A DNA stretch of 64,000 nucleotides from Desmodesmus armatus (lineage: Eukaryota > Chlorophyta > Chlorophyceae > Sphaeropleales > Scenedesmaceae). Below, in pieces: positions 1-9,941 of this stretch. The stretch is taken from the NCBI GenBank assembly GCA_007449985.2, contig VIIQ02000593.1:558001-622000 (forward strand), read 5' to 3'. Both the position numbers and the translations under genes were made by a program. Each line of letters starts with the position of its first letter. Positions within the stretch are counted from its first letter, which is position 1. Under the pieces are notes generated by a model, which saw nothing but the letters and a program-made list of their open reading frames with translations, ran no database searches and was not told the DNA's origin.

Positions 1-10
1 TGTTGTGCAG

Positions 11-3000
11 GAGTGTGCATCAGTACTGCTGCGTCAGTGGGAGCCCCTGATACAACAGTGGCCCATCATGGGGCCAGCTGCCCGTCAGGACCTGCTCTCA
101 AAGCTGGCCAGTGCTGAGCTGGCATTCTTCCTGGCTGTGAAGGACAGGGAAGCATATGAGGAGGTGGGCGCTGTTATTTCTGCAGTCGAGGCAGTCTGAA
201 TCTTTTGAAAAGATGACAGGTTTGCCAGCGGTTCGCCCTGCAGGCATGTATTTGAAAGCAGGGCTTGCTGGTTTGTAGGTGCACATGATACGATAGGCTG
301 TGGCTGGTTACATGGGCTATTGGGCATGCTTGCGTATGTGTAGGCTGTCGACTCACACTGGCTGTCAACTGTGGCCAAGACTGTCGAGCCGCATTTGTTG
401 GCTGAGGCTGGTAGCTCCTCTCCAGTGCTTACAAAGCTCAACCAAGATGCATGTGCTCTCCTGCCCATGTTGCTGTGCAGTTGCTGCTGCCGCTGCTCAA
501 GTGCAAGCTGCCCTCAGAGCTGAGCTGCCTTGAGCAGCTGCTGCTGCTGCAAGCCCAGCACAACCAGCCACCCATCCCATCAGGACACTACTCAGGTGCA
601 GCCCAGGCAACAGCGCCACCAGCACACACAAGCTACGAAGTGCAGAAGCAGCAGCTGCTGCAGCACTGGTATGCTCCACACCGGTTCAAGCAGCTGAACC
701 ACCTGGAGCGGCTGCTGCTTGCTGCTCTGGAAGGTTCAGATGCTCTCCTGCAGTACAGCAGCGACCTGATGCACCAGCTGCAGAGCCCTTCTGAGAAGCG
801 GGGGGTGAAACGGACCTGGTAAGTGCAGCAAAGGTCTGTTTGATTAGTAATCACAGCAGAGGTTGTGGCATAATAACAAGGCACATGTAGCACCCATGCC
901 CCTCATGAAGGCCATACTATGTAGGGCACAGGCCAACACATGTCCAGCACACATGCATGCTGCCTGACCTCACGAACAGGTGACGGCTATGTTGACACAC
1001 AGCCATGGCAGGGGTTGTGATTAATTGTGTGCCAATTTGTTGCTTACTGTCATGCTGCAGGATGTCAAGGGAGCGCCGTGCCGTGTTTGAGTTCAGCCTG
1101 CTGCTTGCGCAGTCTCTGGAGCAGCAGCAGAGAGATGCACAGGACAGCACCAGCAACTCAGACGGGGACAGCGACACAGATGTAGCAACAGAAGGCGAGG
1201 GCTCCGACTTTGTCAAGGTTGACCGGCCCGTCGAGGTTTCCCACAGGGCAGCACCAAGCATGATGACTGCGATGGTGGGGAGTGCGCCGCCGCCGCCCCC
1301 ATCAATTGGCATGGTACTGCCGCCGCCTGGCCCCATGGCTCCTCCTCCCCCGGCACCTGGTGGCATGGCATTTAGTGCTGCTGCTGCACCTTCCAGGGTG
1401 AGTGTCACTTTGACAGTGAAGTGAACTTGGAAGGTACTCGCGCAGACTGCGCACAACATGGTGGCATGAGGCAGCAGTGTTTGGTCTGAACGAAATTTCA
1501 CCCAATGTGTCTTCTGCAACGCGCCCGATAAATTTATCGCACTATGAAGACAGGCTGTCCTGGAGGTCCACATGTGCCGCCGCTGCTCTGCTGGTGTGCT
1601 GCGGACACGTTTGCACCCGCTTGCACACCCCTGTTGCCAAAGGCTGTGCTACCATGTGAGCATACCTCGTAACAGCACTGCGTCGCAATAACAGTTCTTA
1701 CCCCCTGCTCTGCTGCCTTGCGATGTATGCAATACCTTGGCCATATTTCTCTTGGATACACCTGTGACATCATGCCACGTCCTCACAGTTCCTGAGTGCG
1801 CTTTGGCAACTCGTCCCTCCCCCACAACCCTGCGTGCCTCCCCCCTCCCACTCCCCTCCCTCGGGCCCCACACATGCATGCCTCCCCTCTGTTGCACCCC
1901 CTCCCCTTCCCTTGATCAGGCGCGCAGAATAATGGCCACAGCCATGGCAGCCCCCTACGCAGGTGACCTGGCAGCCAGGTCTCAGGTGGCCCTAGAGGCT
2001 GGCCTTCATCATACTGACAAACGTTAGTCGGGACCTGGCATGATGCCACGGGTGCCATGTTATAACATCCCCTCTGTTGCATCCCCTCCCCTCCCTGATC
2101 AGGCAAAGAAGAAGACAATCTCTCTGGACATGCTAGCTGCCTATTCAGGTGACCTGGCAGCCAGGTCTCAGGTGGCCCTTGAGGCTGCTGATGAGTCCAA
2201 CCAAGTGCGGGTGCCTAAGGAGACCAAGGAGTGGGGGGAGACAGGCTGGTGGAAGTGTGAGGGACCCCAGCCTGAACTCATACCAGGTAGGGTTGCAGGC
2301 TGCGCCTACTGATGTTACTGCAGTCGGGCTTCAGTCAGATTATGTTTGCTGCTGTGCCTGTGCCTGCTGTATCAGCCCTGGGGTTGGGTGGCCTGGTGCC
2401 GTTGTCACTGCTTCAAGCACAGATGAGGCTCAAGCATCTGCCTGAGAAACCACTCAATGCTGCATCAGTGTACATCAACCCAATGCGTGACAGCCAAGCA
2501 GGCATGTGTGTCTACAGAGGCCGACGCCATGCATGGATCAGCTTCGTCCTACTGCTGTGCCAAGAGCCACCTGAGATGCTCTCCTGTTGTCACATGCTCT
2601 GTGTTTTCTGGCTTATGCCGCAGCTGCACGCTTCTGGGCCGAGCTTGCCCGCCACATGGCCACACAGCCCCCCGGCACCCCATTCCTCCCCTCAGACCCC
2701 ACAGACGTTGCCGCCAGCACAGCAGCCGTCATTGCTGCCCTGGCAGTAACTGACCTCCCCTGGGAAGGGGCAGCCGCCGCCGGCAGCAGTGGCAGCAGTG
2801 GCAGCAGTAAGGGCAGGGTGAAGGCCTCTGCTGTAGGCTGTGTGAGGAGCTATCAGGGGGCCAGCTTGACAATCACTGCCAAGGCTCAGTGCCTGCTTTG
2901 GGTCAAAATGATGAAGCCTCTGGTAGCCATAAGTCCAGCTCCAGAGGCTGCTGCTGCTGGGAGTGAAGCAAGCGCTGCAGCAGCAGGGTCAGCAACAGCT

Positions 3001-6000
3001 GCAGGGGCAGTTGCAGGGGGTGCTGCGGCCAACTCTGTGCTGATTGTGGACAGGCTGTATGACCCCCGCTTTGCATCAAGCACAGGTGAGTCCAGGATAT
3101 TCAGCAACCTTAAGGCTCTCTGACTTGCAGAGTCCAAACAATAGGCTGTGTCTGGGTTGTATTTGCTGTCAGCTTTGTGTGCTGTTGTGCACACCAAAAA
3201 AGTACATGGACCCATGGAACTGGACGTGGCTCTGCAGCTGGTCGGTCTACACCCTCACTTTGCACAGATCACGCTGAGGAAGAATAATGCCTGCATTCCT
3301 TGTACAAGTGGCACCGTTGCTTGTTACTGCTGCAGATGCAGAGACAGGCGAGGAAGTGCTGCTGGCCCTGCAGCCGTCAGAGCAGCAGCCGCTGCTGACA
3401 GGTCAGCGCTACTGCCGCAGCGTGGTGGTGACCAGCACTGTGGCTGCTGAAAGGGAGCTGCAGCTGCTGGTGCAGGTATGGTTGAGTACACCATAGGGTT
3501 TAGGCACGATGGCGCCTTGAGTGGGGTTTTTTGCACCGGCTGAACTTGATGTGAAAGATGACATGTGTACTAGTTTAGTCACTGTGCCGTTTCAGTCAGC
3601 CTTATCCAATCTGTGGCTATCCATGCATACATGCATGGAGCCTTATCTGCAGGACGTCAGCCTGTCTCGACGACCAGGAGCGTAGCTAGCCCATGTCATC
3701 ACTCATGCCTCTGAGGATTGAGCCAGGCTGTGCCAGCACAACCAACAACAACACTGGTCAGCGTTTATGACAGTGACTGCCCCATCCGCTGCTCCCTTGC
3801 ATGCCTCTTTGTGTCTGCAGCTCCCGCAGGGAGCCGTGGCCCTTGATGGCTCAGTGGGCATCATCAGCAGGGACCTCAAGCACCACTGATCAGCATTCAT
3901 AACTGTGACTGCCGTAACCGCTGCCCCCTTGCATGCCTCCTGCTGCCTGTCTGCAGCTCCCCCAGGGTGCATAGGCACCTAAGGTTACAATGAGGACATG
4001 GTGACCATTATGAGGTCACTCACGGATCCCTCCTCAACCACGCTGCCTGCCTGGCATTTCAACATCATCTCTCTCTCGCTCTCATCCCCTCTTGTTGCCT
4101 GCAGCTCCCCCAGGCGGCCATGGCCCTTGATGGCTCAGTGGGCACCATCAGCCGGGACCTCAAGTTGGCCCCCTACACATCCATGCAGGTGCAGCAGACC
4201 TTCTACTTCCCACAGCCTGGCATCTACCTGCAGGCCCCTGTGTCTGTTGTGACAGTCACTGGCAGGTAAAGACATGTGGCAGCTGCTGGTGCGGGAGTAG
4301 ACAGGGCCCGGGGTCAATGCATGGATGCTAGCCAGCCATATCGACCGTCGCATGTGCGCACATTGGACATATGTTGCCTGGGTGGTCAGGCCAACAGCAT
4401 GCAGGCCAAGTTGACCCTTCAAAGTCATTGCCACCTCAATCGCTAAGGGCCTGCACACTCCAAACTTTGCGTGCACAGTGTCCATGCCAACAGGTATCGC
4501 CAGCACGTGTTGCATGCAGCCAGCCCATGTGACCAGGTGCACAACTGTTAGACCCATCAGGTCAAAACCCCTCGTACCTTGCAAACACGTACGTACCTGC
4601 TGAATCATCGCCCTCTCTCACCCCCCCCTTATCACAACTGCCAGGCCTGCCTGGGTGCCGCCAGCCCCTCCACAGCCACTGCATGTGGTGGATGCATCCA
4701 GCCTGTCTGGTCAAGCCAACAGCAGTAGCGGCCAGGTCGGGCCACCTCAAATCTTGGACCCAGCTGCACGCTGGCGGCAGCTCATCAGCAGTGGAAACAA
4801 GGCACAGCTGCTGGAGTACATCAAAACAGGTACCAGGCTGTGGTTTGAAAACATTCAAATTCTGATCCAACGCTTGAGGACGTTGCCATTTTTGGGTCAA
4901 CCCACCTGATGGATAGTTGAATTTATATCTTTCAGCGCCCCAAGACTTCCTGAAAGCTCTGTGCACCTGCTGTTCAACAGCACCAAAGTTGTGTCACTCA
5001 ACTCAGCGCTGGCACGAACCTGCAAGGCAATTTTTCTGTGCATGAGCTTCCTCACAGCTCTATTTGTCATGTGTCTTGGGTGCTGTTGTTTCTGTGCCTC
5101 GCAGGTGACCTCAGCGAGGCCCAGCTGGCAGACCTTTCCAGGTTCTGCAGGGACCCTGCCTTCTTCTCATCTGCTGTGTCAGCCCTGAACAACCGCCACC
5201 TGTATGACTCATCCATCTGGAAGTATGCTGTACTGCACCAGCACGGCCCAGCCCTGAAGCAGCTGCTGCTGGCTTCTCACTTCACCCAGGAGCTACAGAC
5301 GCAGTACAGGGTGCCGGTGGGACGCCTGCTCGACAGCGTCTTTGGCAGTAGCGGCAGTAGCAGCAGTAGCAGCGGGAGTGAGGGTGGGAGGAGGGGTAAT
5401 GGGCCTGCTGGTGCAGCAGAGGCAGTGGGAAGGGTGGCAGCAACTGCACAAGGGGCTGAGTGTGCAGGTGGTGGTGGTGGTGGTGGTGATGACATGGAGT
5501 TGTGTGATCAAGTGCTGAGGCATCTGGAGTTCTGGCCCTGGGTGAACCCCTACTGCAGGCCCATCACACACAGTGAGTGGTTTTGTGGTTGAGGTCATGC
5601 ATGTGTTGCACTTATCCGTAGTCAGGGCAGGGTGGGAGAGTGCTGAAAATTCTGCTTGTTGATTTGATCTTGACTTGAGCCTCGTGAGAGCGGCAGAGGG
5701 CAAAGCGTGGTAGAGCACTGCATGCACACCCGCTCAAGTATCTCCTGGCCCAGCAGTGCTGTGCTCATCCTGATGCTAATGAGTGTGTGTGGCTGCATGC
5801 TTTGCAGGTGGAGCTGATGCCAACCTGCCCAGTGTGTTGCGTGACAACGCTGCCATCCGTCAGCAGTGGACTGCCTTCCTGCTCAGCCTGCTCATGGACT
5901 GCAGCAACAGCAGCAGCACAACGACTGATAGCAGCACTGGCAGCAGTGGCGGCAGCAATGGCGGCGGCAGGTTGACGGTGCAGCAGGCAACTGCAGCAGC

Positions 6001-8513
6001 AGTGTTCCTGCTGCTGCAGGACAGGGTAGATGAGGCAGAGGAGGTGTTGGCTGCCAATGGCTCCTGGAATAGGGCTGCGGCTGCGTCAGACGGTCAGCTG
6101 TTGGCATCAGGCCCACTCAGCATGCAGGTAAGGGGGCTGGTTGCTTAGAAGACAGGAGGTTGAGTAGACACTCTGACCTGACACGTTGCACAGCAGCACT
6201 TTGTGGCGCTGTTGACTTGGGGAGAGATTTTATGCATAACACCTGATTGCCACGTTGCAGCGGATGTGCAATTGGCCACCTTGATGTGCCTTGCACCATC
6301 AACACTGCAGCCTAGAACCTGGCAGTTGCAGCAGACCGGGACGCTCACATCAGCTGGGCCTGATTGTTGGCCATGCAGGCAAATGCAGCCAGCTGCCCTG
6401 AGGCTCCAGCAGTTTCCAATGGCAGGCACAGGAGTGATGACTTCACATGGTCATGCCAGGCCGTACAGTAATTGGTGTGTGCATGCATGCTGTCTGCCTG
6501 TACAGAGGGACTACCTGGCAGCATGGCTGGCCCTATGCAGGCCACTGGGTGCGGGTGGTGCTGGTGCAACTGCAGGCGAGGCAGGGGCCTCAACTGGGGA
6601 TACTCAGGAGTTGGTGACTGCTGAGGCCATCAAAGTTGGCACTGCTGTTGTCAACAAGTACAAGAGCTGTGTTGCTGGGGTAGGTGACCAGTATGCTGCT
6701 GCGCACTATCTTGTGGGCCATCACAGCACAATGCAGTTCATTTTGGGTCCAAGGTTAGAAGGGGTGCTGCCTGGGGGTGCCATACCAACTTCACCCTGCT
6801 GGCATACCACCCTGTTTCACACACAGGCCCTACCTTCTGGTGGCAGCCCTGCACTTGTGTTGTGTATACTTCCACCAACACTGCTGCTGACGGTTTCCAC
6901 TTCTTCCTGCTCTATTCAACTGCCTCACTGTTGCTCTCACTGCTGCAGCCATGGGTGAAACGGTTTAAGCAGCTGGCTACCTTGATCAGTCAGCTGGAGC
7001 AACAGCAGGCAGGCAGCACAGCCTCACCAGCAGCAGAGGGTGCCACAGCACCAGCAGCCTCTCCTCCCCAGCCCCTGCTGTCTGTTCTGGGCCTAACCGG
7101 CAACACCCTCAAGCTGCATGTCTCTAACTTGCAGCAACTGCAGCTGGCTGCATATAAAATTGACACCGAGCTGCTGTTCACCACACAGCCCTTCAGTGAC
7201 TTCAGCAGTGGCAGCAGCAGCAATGCGGCTCACAGCAGCGCACTCAGAAACAGGTCGTCACGACCCTCCAGGGGTGCCAGCAGTAAGGCAGGCGAGGGAC
7301 TGGGCAGGGTGTCATATGTCCAGCCGACAGCTCAGGTGCTACTGCAGCTGCAGTGTGGTGATGCCGACAGTGACAAACCTACCAGCAGTAAGGATGGTGC
7401 TGGCAGCAGTACAACACCGTCAGAGTCTGACGGTGGTGTACTGTCAGCCCCGGCAGCTGAGACCGGCGGTACAGTCACTACAGGCAGTGCTGGTGCTGGT
7501 GTGGCTATCAGGTGCACTCCCGTTGGGGGTCCCCTGGGTGGCAGCAGCAGCACTGGCAGTGCCAGCAGCAGTGGGGACGGTGTGTATGAGTGTGTGCTGG
7601 AGGTCGACAAGTTGATGCCGGGGCTGCAACAGGCATCCGTGCTGTTGGAGGTGACAGGAGGAGGGCTGAGCAGGTCGCTGCCAAGGTGCGTGGGAAGGGA
7701 CTGTGCATATGCATGTGTTTGAGTGAGCAGCATTGCCTCATGCCTGTCTATGGTGGAGTGATTCTTCAGGCCGGCTGAGTCGGCAACTGCCACCTGAAAG
7801 GCTATTTGGTTGATGTATGCTAATGGCTGTACCTGCTTGCCTATAGGCCCTGTGGGCACCCTCATGGGCCCTTGGCTGGCTGGCTGCAGCCGAGTTTAGG
7901 ACTAAATGCCCTCAACACCTGTACTGTGTACTATCTGCATGTTCCCAGGTTTGCCAGCTCCCTTACGGTGCATGTGCTGGAGTCCCAGGGTGTGCTGCAA
8001 GCATACTGCCAGCACACTGCAGCAGCAGCAGGCGGTACTGGTCACACCCTGACCCCTGCAGCTGCTGCATACGTGAAGGTGTATGCCAGGGATGCTGCTG
8101 GCAATGAGTTTTTCTACAAGTAAGGACATCACGCGGTTTGAGTTGCACAAGGGACTTCTGATATTATGTGTATCTTGCGCTTGTTGTACTGGAGCATGCG
8201 TGTGCACAGTGCAATGCCTGATTATTCCCTGCCCGATGTTGTATCTTTTGTTATTGACCCCAGTGGCACATGCAGTTGGACAGGCCAGCTGCAGGGCATG
8301 CTTTCATAGACCAAGCAGCACAAGCATATCACAAGTACTGACAGTTGACTGGTTGTGGCTTGCAGGGATGGTTACACAGACCTGCGGGGCAGGTTTGATT
8401 ACGTAACGCTGACAAGCACGGCGGACATGTCTTCAGTGGTGCGCTACAGCCTGCTGGTGGCATCAAGGGGCCAGGGAGCAGTCATGCTGCAAGCAGCACC
8501 ACCACCCAAGTGA
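11..8513 (+). CDS. Large conserved protein of unknown function, 3' part (14 exons)
   Basis: Exons, all phase-consistent: 11-163, 481-818, 1061-1397, 2103-2286, 2624-3085, 3336-3475, 4105-4265, 4645-4829, 5105-5572, 5808-6127, 6506-6679, 6949-7685, 7949-8119, 8366-8513. They encode about 1,325 residues; the 5' end is outside the window. The protein is mostly soluble and alpha-rich, broken by Ser/Gly/Ala-rich linkers and a Pro-rich stretch near residues 240-270. Conserved-looking blocks are TSMQVQQTFYFPQPGIY, FLLLQDRVDEAEEVL, KIDTELLFTTQPF and, near the C-terminus, FFYKDGYTDLRGRFDY. The last block suggests a beta-sandwich of the macroglobulin/carboxypeptidase-regulatory type. From memory, this arrangement resembles long proteins of protists and some planctomycete-like bacteria that are absent from land plants; that is recollection, not a search. 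Function is unknown. The stop TGA is at 8511-8513. Confidence 0.8.
1920..2027 (+). pseudogene. Dead duplicate of the exon at 2103-2286
   Basis: This stretch repeats the C-rich acceptor tract ending GATCAG and the start of the following real exon. Both encode the peptide GDLAARSQVALEA. The copy has an unrelated start (ARRIMATAM) and runs into a stop at 2025-2027. No GT donor follows the homologous part, so it cannot be spliced as a coding exon. It lies in the intron between 1397 and 2103. I read it as a partial tandem duplication of acceptor plus exon that has decayed. Confidence 0.7.
3821..3880 (+). pseudogene. Dead duplicate of the start of the exon at 4105-4265
   Basis: After an intact TCTGCAG acceptor, 60 bases encode LPQGAVALDGSVGIISRDLK. 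The real exon at 4105 begins LPQAAMALDGSVGTISRDLK, so 17 of 20 residues match. Homology stops at 3880 with no GT donor. A further partial repeat of the acceptor and first residues (LPQG) follows at about 3890-3972. The intron from 3476 to 4104 therefore holds two decaying copies of the next exon's 5' boundary. Confidence 0.75.
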
Positions 8514-9941
8514 TGCTCAGGCAGCGCGCATGGGTCATATGCATGTTGGTAGCTGTTGGCAGCTGTTGTTGCTAATTGTTGCGGACAGTTGACAGGGTTA
8601 TAGCAGAGTGCTGTTGGGTGTGGTTCCCAGACTGTAACAGACGGCGCAGTGCAAGCATCGCAGAATGACTTGAGTGGACTGGATTGACTGGAGGGGCACA
8701 GTGCAGCACTGGTTAACAAAGCATTGATCAGGGACTGAAGCAACGTTCTGAACCAGACGGTTACAAAACAGGGCGGCACCACATGTCAGCCGACAACTTG
8801 CTGACTGTGGCAGTTGCAAAACTTCACATTGCGCAACACAACGCCTCAACCAACCAGGCTGATAGCTTGTCAAAGTCTGACAACATAACGTTATTTGCAA
8901 CCACCCACATGTCCTGACGGCAGTGGAGGTGCTGTAAGCAGCCAAACCTATGCAGACAGCACCTCCTGCTTGCATGTGTTGCATGCCTGCAAAGGTGGTG
9001 AATGAATGACAACAAGGCCCCAGCAGCGACATGCAGCAGCTCTGCAGCTGCTGTTGTTGGCTACTACGTAACATGGTACATATCGCAAAGACCCATGGAT
9101 GCCCTTTTGCAGGACACCCTCCGTCCACCACCAACTGGACAATGCTTGAATACAACATCAGGCACACTCTGTACCATCCTGCAGTGTCAACACCTCACCA
9201 CACATGCCGGTGCCGTGCATATGTGAGGCGATTGATCAGCTGTGCAAATCAGCAAGCAGCAACGCCCACAGGTAGCGTGCTGCCGTCACATGATCCAATA
9301 TCAGTGCAAGCATCGACTTGGATCGCCTGCTGTGTGTGTCCACATCGGGCATCACATTGAGTCAGCTGCTGAAACACATAGGTCGCTGCGTGGCCAAGAC
9401 AGGCCAAGACAAAGAGGTCAAAAGTGTGCTGTTGTGCATTCCATATAACTACAGATGTCATGAAACAACTGTAGACGGATGCACAAGCCTGAAGGCACTG
9501 ATGCAGCTACAGAAGGATGTCTTGCGGCATCACAACTGTACGCCTGTAACATGTAACAAGTTGTCACTATTAGAGATCTCCCAAAGCAGCAGCTCCTTGC
9601 AAGTTGCAGGTCTGCTAAGAAAGGAGGTCACACACCTTGCGGCATGTGATATACGCAACACTATGTCAACCAAGAACAGGCAGAAAGCACCAAAGTGTAA
9701 CACTGAACAAAAACAGGAACCTTTTGCGGGCATAAGACACTCTTTCCCAGCGCCTCATCGCTGTGCTGTGAGTGCAGGACATGTCCTGTACAGGACCAGG
9801 CTGTGCGCTTTCTGTGTAGATGCAGCTACAACCATATCCATGCCACCAAACAGCAAAGCAACCATAATTAAAACCCTTCACAGGAAGGGGCTGCAGCAAC
9901 AGCACAGCTGCTACAACAAGTAATCCGTGGCAGTAAAACCC
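8514..9941. other. Intergenic gap between convergent genes
   Basis: This gap holds the 3' UTR of the unknown-function gene and that of the minus-strand desaturase. TTACA (minus-strand TGTAA) at 8761-8765 could end the desaturase transcript, so the two transcripts may end about 120 bases apart. The longest open frame, plus-strand 9318-9923, shows no recognisable domain and no splice-supported neighbours, so I do not call it. Confidence 0.5.
8633..8637 (+). promoter_or_regulatory. Probable TGTAA polyadenylation signal
   Basis: TGTAA lies 120 bases after the stop at 8513. TGTAA is the standard poly(A) signal of chlorophycean and volvocine algae. No AATAAA was noticed nearby. Confidence 0.5.

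Noticed and set aside
9318..9923. 201-codon plus-strand open frame
   Set aside because: Composition is like intergenic DNA, no domain is visible, and it lies in the 3' flank of the minus-strand desaturase.
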